Source: JAVVSR01 sp036654095 (GTDB lineage: Bacteria > Bacillota > Clostridia > Christensenellales > CAG-917). From it: a DNA stretch of 64,000 nucleotides. The notes under the pieces were generated by a model. That model was given only the letters and a program-made list of their open reading frames with translations, ran no database searches and was not told the DNA's origin. The translations under genes were made by a program, and so were the position numbers. Every line of letters begins with the position of its first letter. Position 1 is the first letter of the stretch. Below, piece after piece: positions 45,328 through 53,876 of this stretch. The DNA lies in contig JAVVSR010000002.1 in the NCBI GenBank assembly GCA_036654095.1, forward strand, positions 1 through 64,000, in the 5' to 3' direction.

Positions 45328-45981
45328 TTAATAGGTATTTATTGATTGCATTTCAACATCTAAGTCAAATATTATATCCGCGCACGCTTTTAGCCTGTCA
45401 TTTGCAATATCCTTGTCTGTAATGTCTTTTTTATACCTTATTTTATGTTCCAGACTTGCCCAAAAATCCATTGCTACCGTTCGTATTTGAATTTCAACTG
45501 TTGTAGGTATTTTCCCAGTTGATAGGAAAACCGGTACTTCAATTAATAAGTGTAGGCTGCGATAACCATTCGGCTTCGGATACTTTATGTAATCCTTAAT
45601 TTCTAAAAGCTTAATGTCGTCCTGCTCGGTTAGATATTTTGTCATAAGATAAATGTCATCAATAAATGTGCAAATTACCCTAACACCTGCTACATCTCGA
45701 ATACACTCGTCAATGTTTTCAATCGTACGTTCTTTGCCTAATCTGTCAAGTTTTTCAATAATGCTCAGCGGTTTTTTTAATCGAGTTTTAATGCTCTCAA
45801 CAGGATTTCTTTTGTGCGTTATCGACAGTTCCATATCAAGATTTTCGATTTTCGTTTTTACCTCACCTATCGCGCAATCATAACGCATTAATAGTTCGGA
45901 AAATGGTTGTATTGCATTGCGCAACGCGCCTAAATCCATATTTGCTAGTTGCAATTTAAAATCATCTTGTTTATTTTTCAT
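45328..45981 (-). CDS. Small alarmone synthetase (RelQ/YjbM-like (p)ppGpp synthetase)
   Basis: 217 residues. The RelA/SpoT synthetase domain stands alone: DVAGVRVICTFIDDIY (about residue 95), YIKYPKPNGYRSLHLLIEV (about 131-149), and VEIQIRTVAMDFWASLEHKIRYK (about 160-182), the latter two holding the ppGpp synthetase active-site residues. No hydrolase, TGS or ACT domain. It transfers pyrophosphate from ATP to GDP/GTP (or GMP). The start overlaps the stop of the MATE gene by four bases (ATGA), so it is translated in the same operon as MarR and MATE. Confidence 0.92.
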   Translation of the reverse strand: MKNKQDDFKLQLANMDLGALRNAIQPFSELLMRYDCAIGEVKTKIENLDMELSITHKRNPVESIKTRLKKPLSIIEKLDRLGKERTIENIDECIRDVAGVRVICTFIDDIYLMTKYLTEQDDIKLLEIKDYIKYPKPNGYRSLHLLIEVPVFLSTGKIPTTVEIQIRTVAMDFWASLEHKIRYKKDITDKDIANDRLKACADIIFDLDVEMQSINTY

Positions 45982-47414
45982 AGGTCAGCTCCGTTAGGTT
46001 TTTCGATTTGTTGAGTATCGATATCAATCGTGCTAATATTATCTGTTTTTATCATTTTCAATGTTTTCTTAAATACTATTGTAAAGATAATTACTGTACC
46101 TGTTACTGCTAAAAAGTCGGCAATCGGCTCGGCCATATATACCGCCATCACCTTGTTTTCAAACATTAATGGTAAAATATAAATTAACGGAATTAAAATA
46201 ACTATCTTTCGTAAAACTGCCACAAATACTGACGCTTTAGCATTTCCGACGGCTATCAAAATCATTTGGCAAGCAATTTGTATACCCATAAGAATTGACA
46301 TTGCCATATAAATTCTAAGCGCCCAATCGGCAAAATTAATTAACGCGACGTCTGAGGTAAATATTGTTGCAAACACATTCGGCACGCACATAACCAACAG
46401 CCAAACCGTCCCCGAGTAAACAACACACGCCAATAAAAGTTTTTTAAATGTTTCTTTTAGCCTATCGGCATTGCCCGCGCCAAAGTTATAACTTGCAATA
46501 GGTTGCGCGCCCTGTCCCAATCCTTGAAGCGGCAACATAGTAAATTGCATAATGCTTGATAAAATAGTCATAGCGCCAACAGCTATATCGCCGCCAAACT
46601 TTTTTAAAGAGGAATAATAACAAACTTCAATTACACTTTCGGTCGCTTGCATAATAAAAGGAGCTAGCCCTAACGCAATGCACGGAAGAATAATTTTCGG
46701 ATTAAATCGCAAGTATTTTGCCCGTACTTTTAATATTGTTTTTTTGCCGCATAAAAATGACATTACCCAAATTGCCGAAATAGCTTGTGAAATAATTGTT
46801 GCAATAGCGGCTCCTTGAACGCCCATATTGAATCCATAAATAAAAATAGGGTCAAGTATTATATTGCTTATTGCGCCAACTAAGATAGTAATCATACTTG
46901 TTTTTGCAAAGCCTTGCGCGGTAATAAACGCATTCATACCTAAAGCGAACTGCACAAAAACAGTCCCTGCCGCATAGATTGTCATATACGATGAAGCGTA
47001 ACCAATGGTGTTTTCACTTGCTCCGAAAAGCAACAGAATATCTTTGTTCCAAATCGAAATAATGATTGTCAGCAATATTGAAACAATACCAAGAAGAACA
47101 ACGCTGTTTCCCATAATTTTTTCAGCAGTTTCGTTGTCTTGTCTGCCCATATAAATAGAAGCGCGAGGCGCGCCCCCCATACTAACTAAGCAAGCAAATG
47201 CCGATATTATCATGATGAGTGGCATACAAACGCCAAGACCCGTCAATGCAAGCGCGCCATCAACAGGCATATGTCCAATATAGATTCTATCAACCAAATT
47301 GTACAGCATATTAATAAGTTGCGCGAGAATTGCCGGCAACGATAATTTAAACAATAGCTTACCAATAGGTTCAGTGCCTAAAAATGTGTTATCTTTTTCC
47401 ATATCAATCTTCAT
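45978..47414 (-). CDS. MATE-family multidrug efflux transporter
   Basis: 478 residues, 12 membrane helices. The start region GKLLFKLSLPAILAQLINMLYNLVDRIYIG and the mid-protein SYNFGAGNADRLK are classical MATE (DinF/NorM) signatures. It exports cationic drugs or metabolites in exchange for Na+ or H+. The start codon overlaps the MarR stop (ATGA). A second MATE gene is 1.5 kb away, with similar overall sequence. Confidence 0.92.
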   Translation of the reverse strand: MKIDMEKDNTFLGTEPIGKLLFKLSLPAILAQLINMLYNLVDRIYIGHMPVDGALALTGLGVCMPLIMIISAFACLVSMGGAPRASIYMGRQDNETAEKIMGNSVVLLGIVSILLTIIISIWNKDILLLFGASENTIGYASSYMTIYAAGTVFVQFALGMNAFITAQGFAKTSMITILVGAISNIILDPIFIYGFNMGVQGAAIATIISQAISAIWVMSFLCGKKTILKVRAKYLRFNPKIILPCIALGLAPFIMQATESVIEVCYYSSLKKFGGDIAVGAMTILSSIMQFTMLPLQGLGQGAQPIASYNFGAGNADRLKETFKKLLLACVVYSGTVWLLVMCVPNVFATIFTSDVALINFADWALRIYMAMSILMGIQIACQMILIAVGNAKASVFVAVLRKIVILIPLIYILPLMFENKVMAVYMAEPIADFLAVTGTVIIFTIVFKKTLKMIKTDNISTIDIDTQQIEKPNGADL

Positions 47415-47842
47415 AGCTCCCTTATAGCGTTGTTTGATATTTTTTTTGCGCTCAAAAACAGTTTATCAATATCGTTTTCCGAAAAATCTTTAAACATAAT
47501 GTTACAAAAATTTTGTTGCATAATATGAATTTCATTTTGCATATCGTGGGTTTTTAATGTAAGTTTCAAATGCACTTTTCGCCTATCATTATCGTCAAAA
47601 AAACGTTCAATCATTTTTTTACCCACAAGCCTGTTGACAGCCTCAGACACGTTAGATTTAATTAGCATACGTTCATCAACAATTTCAACAGCAGTATCCT
47701 CATTGGGATGATTTGCCAAAAATGCGATAATATCCATTTCAATTTTTGTCAAATTATATTTTTTACAAACTTCATTACTCAGTTTATCATACAGCCGAAT
47801 GACGCTTTTGCCAAACTTTAACATATCAAGATTGATGTTCAT
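47411..47842 (-). CDS. MarR-family transcriptional regulator
   Basis: 143 residues with a winged helix: KYNLTKIEMDIIAFLANHP (about 28-46), VDERMLIKSNVSEAVNRLVGKKMIERFFDDNDRRKVHLKLT (about 58-99), the latter showing the beta-wing DDxDRR motif. MarR proteins repress by binding inverted repeats and are released by phenolic or drug ligands. It is first in the operon with MATE and alarmone synthetase, and GTTCTA/TAGAAC repeats stand at its own promoter. GAGGAGG is four bases before the ATG. Confidence 0.9.
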   Translation of the reverse strand: MNINLDMLKFGKSVIRLYDKLSNEVCKKYNLTKIEMDIIAFLANHPNEDTAVEIVDERMLIKSNVSEAVNRLVGKKMIERFFDDNDRRKVHLKLTLKTHDMQNEIHIMQQNFCNIMFKDFSENDIDKLFLSAKKISNNAIREL

Positions 47843-47856
47843 TTTGCCTCCTCTAA

Positions 47857-47924
47857 TTTAGAACTGTTTTATTTAGAACTGTTCTATTTAGAACCATTAT
47901 AGTAACCAATATATGTTTTGTCAA
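47857..47924 (-). promoter_or_regulatory. marR operon promoter with repeated operator
   Basis: Perfect TTGACA (47924-47919), 17-base spacer, TATAAT (47901-47896) on the minus strand. Between the promoter and SD, TTTAGAAC occurs three times at exact 15-base steps (47857, 47872, 47887), the last being part of a GTTCTA-TT-TAGAAC inverted repeat (47881-47894). These are probable MarR sites. Confidence 0.8.
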
Positions 47925-47949
47925 GCAACTAAATTAACATTTATTAAAA

Positions 47950-48008
47950 ATAAAAAATGCACGCTATTAAACCTTGCATAATTGCTTAAGGTTTATAGCG
48001 TGCATTAT
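47950..48008 (-). terminator. Long hairpin, probable minus-strand terminator
   Basis: AATGCACGCTATTAAACCTT (47957-47976) pairs with AAGGTTTATAGCGTGCATT (47989-48007), one bulged base; on the minus strand a T-rich tail follows. It isolates the marR operon from transcription of the upstream holin-like gene. Between 48008 and 48352 nothing recognisable is seen. Confidence 0.7.
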
Positions 48009-48352
48009 CTTTTCATTTGTGCCTTTGTATAGCTTTTAACGCTACAACATTACACTTTTCGGCCGTATTATAAGTTACCTTATTCTACCTAATCATTTGT
48101 AAGAACTTTTACATTTTACACAACAACCTTATTTTTGACTGTTGTATAATCATTTGTAAAATCGAATTACTTAAATGATTGACCAATTAGTAAGTTTTAT
48201 CTTTGGTTCTTTTAACTATATTTGCTTTGGTAAAAAACTATATTTAAATTACTTGCAAGTAAATTGTTTGCCGTATATGCTTTCGAGCTTTGCCTACTTT
48301 AAAATATATAATAACCTTTTGTGTTCAAGATTTTTGTTGCAACGACCACAAA

Positions 48353-48634
48353 CTATAAAATATTGCTACTTTCATCTCGATTAATCTTTTTTATTTGCGC
48401 AACTATTTGATGCGAACCCGTTGCAGATAGTCCGCTTAAAATTCCATTTAAAATTGCGTGGAACACCGTAGGCGCAGGCATTATTGTAGGCGCGACATAG
48501 AACGCAACTATTCCCAAAATTCCACCAACTGCTCCAGCGATAAGCGGTATAATGCTTAGCAACTTTGTCTTGTTTTTAAATGGTATTTTTATAAGTTCCA
48601 CAATGGTATAAACAATTATTGCAATTATTGGCAT
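48353..48634 (-). CDS. Small membrane protein, holin-like
   Basis: 93 residues. An N-terminal helix (PIIAIIVYTIVELIKIPF), a second pair of helices (about 27-47 and 57-74), and a short polar tail. The sequence GxxSGLSATGSHQ near residues 65-77 and overall layout recall phage holin family proteins common in clostridial phages, which make membrane pores for endolysin release. No endolysin or other phage gene is nearby, so it may be a domesticated holin. AGGAG precedes the ATG. A 12-bp hairpin (48654-48684) is in its 5' leader. Confidence 0.6.
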   Translation of the reverse strand: MPIIAIIVYTIVELIKIPFKNKTKLLSIIPLIAGAVGGILGIVAFYVAPTIMPAPTVFHAILNGILSGLSATGSHQIVAQIKKINRDESSNIL

Positions 48635-48653
48635 AAATATCTCCTAAAATAAA

Positions 48654-48684
48654 AAATATTACATAAAAAAAGTATGTAATATTT
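48654..48684. other. Hairpin in the leader of the holin-like gene
   Basis: AAATATTACATA (48654-48665) pairs with TATGTAATATTT (48673-48684) on either side of an A-rich loop, only 20 bases before the coding start. The rest of the gap to 48929 contains nothing recognisable. Confidence 0.55.
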
Positions 48685-48929
48685 GTTTATATTTAAAAAA
48701 TGTTTAGTACCTATGTAGACTATTTGCAATAAAAATTTAAAATTGCGTTACAAATTTTTACACTATAATATATTGTATGGCAAAAAACATAAGACAGTTA
48801 CAAACCGCTATTAACCGATTTAAAATAAAGCTATTAAAATTACAAAATGGAAAACAATATTGTTTAAAATTGACAGCTTTTAATGATTATATTTTTAGTC
48901 AATACAAATACCTATATTAAATTTTGAAA

Positions 48930-50288
48930 CTACATATCCAATATAATTTTGTGTTTAGACATCAACTTTTTATATACAATCAAAACAGTCGTCAAGCTAA
49001 TTGCGCACGATAGAGTAAACGCTATTGGCTCGGCTAAAAAAACGGCGCTTGCTCCATAAAAACGCGGAAGCAACAACGTCAGCGGAATTACCAACCCTAG
49101 TTTTCGTATAAGCGACAATGTAACCGAAACTGCCGACGCTCCGAGCGCAACCAAATTATCCACGCACGCATATTGTAATCCTAAGAAAATTAAGCACGAG
49201 CCAAAATACTTAATGCCTTCAACTGCGATTGCGGAAATTTGCGCGTCGCTAGTGAAAATTGCCACAAAAAACTGTGGTATAGAAAATGCTAATATCAACA
49301 TAAATGCGCCGTACGCCATACAAGTCAACGCGACACCCACAAATGCGTGAAGAACGCGTTTATCATTACGCGCGCCATAGTTAAAGCTAAGTATTGGTTG
49401 GCAACCCATAGTCATTCCGCCCATTGGACTTGTAATAATTTGGACAAAACTCACAACTATTGTGCCAGCTGTAATATATAAATCGCCACCATATTTTTGT
49501 AGCACTGTATTAAGAACAATTATTGCGACGCTTTCTGTCATCATAATAAAAAATGGCGACAATCCAATAGTTACAATCTTTAGCATTATTTGCGGCACAA
49601 GCTTTTCAAACTTTAATTTGATTGTTGTGCTTTTACCAGTTAAAAATAATAACACCCAAATGCATGAAGCCATTTGCGCAATAACTGTTGCCAATGCAGC
49701 GCCAAATACGTTCATTTTAAATACAAAGATAAATAACGGGTCCAAGCATAAATTGATAACCGCCCCTAAAATAACCGTCATCATACCTTGTTTAGAAAAC
49801 CCTTGGCATACAATAAAATTATTTAAACCCATTGTCAAAAGTGAAAAAATACTTCCCAAAATGTATACGCTTAAATATTCGTTTGCATATGGTAGCGTTG
49901 CTTCGCTTGCGCCAAACGCAAGTAGCATCGGCTTTTTAAAAATAAAAAATACAACAGTAATTATTGCCGACATTATAATTAACATGGTCATTGCGTTACT
50001 CATAATTTTTTCAGCAATTTCAGGTTTTCCTTCGCCTAGTTTCATCGCGGCAAGCGGCGCGCCTCCAAGGCCAAGCAGAAAACTAAATGATGTAATCAAT
50101 GTAGCGATAGGCACACATACGCCAACTCCAGCCAATGCCAAATCGCCGATTCCAGGGATATAACTTATAAACACCCTGTCCACTATGCCGTAAAGGACAT
50201 TGACAAGCTGAGCAACCATTGATGGAATTGCCAATTTTAAAATTAAACTAAAAAGTTTGTCTGTGCCTAAACTATTCGGTTTGCCCAT
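48930..50288 (-). CDS. MATE-family efflux transporter (second copy)
   Basis: 452 residues, 12 membrane helices. The LFSLILKLAIPSMVAQLVNVLYGIVDRVFIS start, GLGGAPLAAMKLGEG and LSFNYGARNDKRV are MATE signatures. It resembles the MATE protein at 45978-47414 over its whole length, so the two are paralogues, but it lacks the MarR and alarmone-synthetase neighbours. GAGGAG lies eight bases before the ATG. Confidence 0.92.
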   Translation of the reverse strand: MGKPNSLGTDKLFSLILKLAIPSMVAQLVNVLYGIVDRVFISYIPGIGDLALAGVGVCVPIATLITSFSFLLGLGGAPLAAMKLGEGKPEIAEKIMSNAMTMLIIMSAIITVVFFIFKKPMLLAFGASEATLPYANEYLSVYILGSIFSLLTMGLNNFIVCQGFSKQGMMTVILGAVINLCLDPLFIFVFKMNVFGAALATVIAQMASCIWVLLFLTGKSTTIKLKFEKLVPQIMLKIVTIGLSPFFIMMTESVAIIVLNTVLQKYGGDLYITAGTIVVSFVQIITSPMGGMTMGCQPILSFNYGARNDKRVLHAFVGVALTCMAYGAFMLILAFSIPQFFVAIFTSDAQISAIAVEGIKYFGSCLIFLGLQYACVDNLVALGASAVSVTLSLIRKLGLVIPLTLLLPRFYGASAVFLAEPIAFTLSCAISLTTVLIVYKKLMSKHKIILDM

Positions 50289-50314
50289 ATCGTTTGCTCC
50301 TCGACGATAATCTT

Positions 50315-50343
50315 ATTATATGATAAAACATATAATTTACCAA
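50315..50343 (-). promoter_or_regulatory. Promoter of the second MATE gene
   Basis: Minus strand TTGGTA (50343-50338), 17-base spacer, TATAAT (50320-50315). The upstream gap to 50608 shows nothing else. Confidence 0.7.
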
Positions 50344-50608
50344 GCCTTAAACGAAGCATATTATACAGTAAACAATACAAACTTGCAAGCCAAAACGATT
50401 GTCTTAAACACAAAATAATTTAGCGACAATTTTACTTGCATTAAAAGTGAAATTTGTTGAATATAAAATCAAATTTTGATTGATAAAACACTAAAATTTA
50501 TACTTTACGAAAATTTACATTGCTCATTATTTTGAAACGTCATAAAAATATTAAGTAGCGATACGTGACCACATAAAAACGGCATTATAATTTGCTTATA
50601 CAAATTTT

Positions 50609-50633
50609 AAAGCGTCAAATCGCTTGACGCTTT
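50609..50633 (-). terminator. Probable terminator of the aldose-epimerase gene
   Basis: AAAGCGTCAA (50609-50618) pairs perfectly with TTGACGCTTT (50624-50633); the minus-strand tail is only moderately T-rich. Confidence 0.6.
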
Positions 50634-50694
50634 CCATTACGTTACAAAGTTTCGTTTTTAATATTTTTTTGTATTAAAGTGAAAAATAATTTTA

Positions 50695-51588
50695 CTAGTC
50701 ATCGCAAGGAATATACTGCGTAGTAAATTCATAATCAAATTTGTCACCTGCTGACAACATATTTATATTGCTTTTTTGACACATTTCCGACTTGGAAAGC
50801 TGTTCATCGGGCAATCCCCACCACGGCTCAACGCAAACAAAATTTCCATACTGCGCGTGTGACCAAACGGCCAATACGGGTGGATTGTTTAAAATGAAAT
50901 GAATTGAAATCCTATTTTTTCGTACTATTGTTATATCTCTTTCGGGTTTTGCAAAAACCAAAGCGTCATCTTTAAACAAACTTTTTTTAAGCTCGAAAAT
51001 AGTTTTAAAGCCAACATCTTCAACGCCATCAATAAGCAGACTTTGACCATTTACTTTATACTTTTTTAAAAAACCGATATTGTCAAAAATTAAAAAATTT
51101 CCGCTTGTATCTGTACCGTTTTCCGTTTCAATCCCGTCAATAATGTACCCCGCATGCGCGCCTATCATAAATGGCATCGCTTCCTTTCCGCCGTTTTCAA
51201 CTTCATACAAGGTTACCAAGCTGTTATCTAAAAGTTTATAACGTATGCGCAATATAAATTTAAACGGATATTTTTTTAAACTTTCCTCATTCCAACTTAA
51301 CTTAAGCGTGGCCTCGTTTTGAGATTGGCTTTCAATTTCAAACATACTATACCGCGCCAATCCGTGAATTTCCATTGAATAAGATGTTTTATCAACAGTG
51401 TATTTTTTATCTTTAAGGCGGCCAATCATCGGAAAAATAACAGCGTCTTTACTTAACCAACTTTTCTCGTCGCCTTGCCAAAGTAACTCGTCAGCGCTAC
51501 CATCGACATTTTTTATAACAACACTGTCGAGAGTGCCTCCAAAAGGATTAATTTTTATGTTGACTAACTCATTTTTTAATTGTATCAT
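50695..51588 (-). CDS. Aldose 1-epimerase family protein
   Basis: 297 residues. FGGTLDSVVIKNVDG, LLWQGDEKSW and FPMIGRLKD at the N-terminus, HGLARYSMFE (with the first catalytic-type His, about residue 74), GAHAGYII (second His, about 144) and FVCVEPWWGLPD (Glu, about 250) match the galactose mutarotase-like family, close to the LacX/YihR branch. It would interconvert sugar anomers or act on a related sugar. AAGGA precedes the ATG. Monocistronic. Confidence 0.88.
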   Translation of the reverse strand: MIQLKNELVNIKINPFGGTLDSVVIKNVDGSADELLWQGDEKSWLSKDAVIFPMIGRLKDKKYTVDKTSYSMEIHGLARYSMFEIESQSQNEATLKLSWNEESLKKYPFKFILRIRYKLLDNSLVTLYEVENGGKEAMPFMIGAHAGYIIDGIETENGTDTSGNFLIFDNIGFLKKYKVNGQSLLIDGVEDVGFKTIFELKKSLFKDDALVFAKPERDITIVRKNRISIHFILNNPPVLAVWSHAQYGNFVCVEPWWGLPDEQLSKSEMCQKSNINMLSAGDKFDYEFTTQYIPCDD

Positions 51589-51828
51589 TTATAAATCCTT
51601 ATTAAATTTTAGTTCTCTTTGCTAAATTTATTTTTTAATGTCACTCAATTATTTATATATTAGCTTATTTCAACTGTTATTTGTTTTATAAAACATATAA
51701 AATCTCAAACATTTACTAATACAACAACGTTTTATTTGATTAGAATATTATAGAACAGGTACAACAAATTTACAAGCAAATATTAAATATTGGCATATAA
51801 GTTATTCGATAAACACAAAAAAATGAAT

Positions 51829-51859
51829 TAAAAAAAAGCATATCTATTTAAGATATGCT
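51829..51859 (-). terminator. Minus-strand terminator-like hairpin upstream of the ferredoxin gene
   Basis: AGCATATCT (51837-51845) pairs perfectly with AGATATGCT (51851-51859); on the minus strand eight T follow at once. It would stop transcripts running leftward from the DUF134 operon. On the plus strand the same hairpin lies just ahead of TACAAT (51859-51864), so it may instead sit at the ferredoxin promoter. The rest of the 300-base gap holds nothing. Confidence 0.65.
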
Positions 51860-51887
51860 ACAATAAAATAAAACCTAGGAGAAAATT

Positions 51888-52082
51888 ATGAAAAAACTTA
51901 TTATAGATATTGACCGTTGCCCTCAAAATCACTTGTGTCCGTCAGTTAAAGTTTGCCCAGTTGGCGCGCTTTTACAAAATGGTTTCAATGCGCCAACAGT
52001 CGACGACAAAAAATGTATTTGTTGTGGCAAATGCGTTAAGTTTTGTCCAAAGCAAGTATTTTCAATTATCGACAAAATTTAA
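51888..52082 (+). CDS. Small 4Fe-4S ferredoxin-like protein
   Basis: 64 residues. The second half has a canonical C-x2-C-x2-C-x3-CP cluster site (CCGKCVKFCP; Cys 43/46, 49, 53 with an extra Cys45), while the first half has irregular spacing (C11-x5-C17-x5-C23P). One cluster is therefore certain and a second possible. It faces the NBP35/NifX-like operon tail to tail and may supply electrons or clusters to it. AGGAG precedes the ATG, and a terminator follows. Confidence 0.85.
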   Translation: MKKLIIDIDRCPQNHLCPSVKVCPVGALLQNGFNAPTVDDKKCICCGKCVKFCPKQVFSIIDKI

Positions 52083-52115
52083 ATATTACCTAGATTATTA
52101 AGCTAATCAAACAAT

Positions 52116-52152
52116 AGCGTGGCAATAAAAACACTGCCAACGCTTTTGTTTT
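52116..52152 (+). terminator. Terminator of the ferredoxin gene
   Basis: AGCGTGGCA (52116-52124) pairs with TGCCAACGCT (52135-52144) with one bulge, then a T-rich tail. Confidence 0.75.
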
Positions 52153-52213
52153 GCAAATTTATACCTTGACCATAACGGCTACTCGGCTATTTTATTTTGA
52201 ATTGCAAATAAAA

Positions 52214-52615
52214 TTACTTTTTATGCGCGCAACCATCGGCTCCGTGACAATGATGGACTTCCTCTCCGCCGTGGTGCGACTCGAAGTGATTGCAATGTAC
52301 ATCGGGATTAAATGAAAGCGCGCCTTTAATTAGCGCGTTTACCGCATCATCTGCGCTACCAGATACTCCGCCATATAACTTTATTCCAAGTTCTGCAAGC
52401 GCTGTTTGCGCTCCACCGCCAATACCGCCACAAATAAGTGTGTCAATTTTATTTTCCATTAAAAACCCAGCCAAAGCGCTATGTCCGCCTTCGGTTGGTT
52501 TCACTATATCGGTTTTTGTTATTTTTCCATTTTCAACGTTATAAAGTTTAAATTCCTCGGTGTGGCCAAAGTGTTGAAAAACATTTCCATTTTCATACGT
52601 TACTGCTATTTTCAA
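52214..52615 (-). CDS. NifX/NifB-type iron-molybdenum cofactor-binding protein
   Basis: 133 residues. The MKIAVTYENGNVFQHFGHTEEFKLY opening and CGGIGGGAQTALAELGIKLYGG core are the dinitrogenase iron-molybdenum cofactor domain (NifX/VnfX/YNA family), which carries metal clusters. Here a His/Cys-rich C-terminal tail (HCNHFESHHGGEEVHHCHGADGC, from about residue 106) is added, likely metal-binding. The start codon is TTG, eight bases after GGAG, overlapping the stop of the upstream gene by four bases (TTGA). No nitrogenase genes are visible, so a general Fe-S role is more likely. Confidence 0.88.
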   Translation of the reverse strand: MKIAVTYENGNVFQHFGHTEEFKLYNVENGKITKTDIVKPTEGGHSALAGFLMENKIDTLICGGIGGGAQTALAELGIKLYGGVSGSADDAVNALIKGALSFNPDVHCNHFESHHGGEEVHHCHGADGCAHKK

Positions 52616-53058
52616 AATAAATTCTCCTTTTCTGCATTTTCAATAATTTTTGCAGCTTGCCCAACAAGTTCAACGCAAGGCCGCTTTTTATAATATTCAG
52701 GCGTCCTAGTTTCGGGCGAGCCGCCCACTTCGGACGATTTCAACAACTCACGACAGATTATTGTACCATTGAGTTTTTTAAATTCCTCGGCTAACTTCTG
52801 AATACGTTTATAAAGTTGTGCTTTTGATACGCTATCATTTGGCAAAGTATAGCCATCTTTCAGCCCTTCTATAATAAACATCGCGCTTACTGCGCCACAA
52901 ACTTCACGAAGCCTACCCATACCGCCGCCAAAAGATGACGCAATCATAAGCAAAGTATCTTTATCGACCTTTACTTCGTCGGCAAATGCCAAAACCACTG
53001 CCTGACAACAATTATATCCTTCTTTAAAATAATTTTGCGCTTGCGTTTGCTTGTCCAT
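52612..53058 (-). CDS. C_GCAxxG_C_C family redox protein
   Basis: 148 residues. The name-giving pattern is clear: EGYNCCQAVVLAF (about residues 13-25), FGGGMGRLREVCGAVSAMF (about 44-62), a Cys in GTIICREL and RPCVELV. The family is probably redox-active through these Cys and occurs near metal and Fe-S genes; function unproven. It starts one base inside the NBP35 stop (TAATG) and its own stop overlaps the NifX-like start, so translation is coupled. Confidence 0.88.
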   Translation of the reverse strand: MDKQTQAQNYFKEGYNCCQAVVLAFADEVKVDKDTLLMIASSFGGGMGRLREVCGAVSAMFIIEGLKDGYTLPNDSVSKAQLYKRIQKLAEEFKKLNGTIICRELLKSSEVGGSPETRTPEYYKKRPCVELVGQAAKIIENAEKENLF

Positions 53059-53873
53059 TAAAGCCTCATAATACTGTTTATGGCTGACGATAAGTAATCT
53101 ACATCAATATCTTCAATTTTACCGCTATCACACGCTGTGGCAAAACGTCCGTCGATTGGCAACCTACCAAGTAGTTTCAGGTCGTAATTGGTTGCAACCT
53201 CATCAATTTTACTTCCGCCAAACACCGATATTTCCTTTCCGCAATCGGGACATACGATGTAACTCATATTTTCAACAACACCTAAAATAGGTATTTTCAT
53301 CATATTAGCCATTTTTACCGCCTTGCCAACAATCATAGAAACCAACTCTTGCGGTGAAGTTATAACAATAATCCCGTCAACCTTAATTGATTGGAAAACG
53401 GTTAGCGGAACATCTCCAGTTCCCGGCGGCATATCGATAAACATATAATCAACGTCGCCCCAAATAACATCGGTCCAAAACTGCTTAACCATATTAGCTA
53501 TTAACGGACCGCGCCAAATAATAGGTTCGTTTTCATTTTCAAGCAGCAAATTTGACGAAATAACTTTAATACCTTTTTTACTTTCAGCGGGATATGTCCC
53601 CGTACTGTCATAATCAACGCCACCTGTAATACCAAACATTTTCGGGACTGACGGCCCTGTAATATCGGCATCAAGTACGGCGCATTTTTTCCCAAGTTTA
53701 GCCGTTTGAGTTGCTAAAAGCGCCGTTATTAGCGATTTTCCAACACCACCCTTACCGCTAACAACCGCAATGACTTTTTTTATTGAAGAAAGTTCATTTG
53801 GTTTTTCTAGCATACTTTTTTGTTCGTCACACTTGCTTTCACAACTGTCACAATTATGGTCACAATCACTCAT
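53058..53873 (-). CDS. NBP35/Mrp-type P-loop Fe-S carrier ATPase
   Basis: 271 residues. The N-terminal Cys cluster (Cys 4, 8, 11, 15) is like eukaryotic NBP35; the deviant Walker A SGKGGVGKS is at 39-47; DADITGPSVP, WRGPLIA, VDYMFIDMPPGTGDVPLT and CPDCG (about residue 220) are the ApbC/NBP35 signatures. The CxxC and N-terminal Cys bind a 4Fe-4S cluster for transfer to apoproteins. It lies three bases after the DUF134 stop, in the same operon. Confidence 0.93.
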   Translation of the reverse strand: MSDCDHNCDSCESKCDEQKSMLEKPNELSSIKKVIAVVSGKGGVGKSLITALLATQTAKLGKKCAVLDADITGPSVPKMFGITGGVDYDSTGTYPAESKKGIKVISSNLLLENENEPIIWRGPLIANMVKQFWTDVIWGDVDYMFIDMPPGTGDVPLTVFQSIKVDGIIVITSPQELVSMIVGKAVKMANMMKIPILGVVENMSYIVCPDCGKEISVFGGSKIDEVATNYDLKLLGRLPIDGRFATACDSGKIEDIDVDYLSSAINSIMRL

Positions 53874-53876
53874 CGC

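Noticed and set aside
48175..48384. 69-codon plus-strand ORF
   Set aside because: No SD, partly antisense to the holin-like gene, and no recognisable features.
52214..52615. Evidence for nitrogen fixation from the NifX-like gene
   Set aside because: No nifHDK, nifB or nifE/N is visible; this domain is common in non-fixing anaerobes next to NBP35-type genes.
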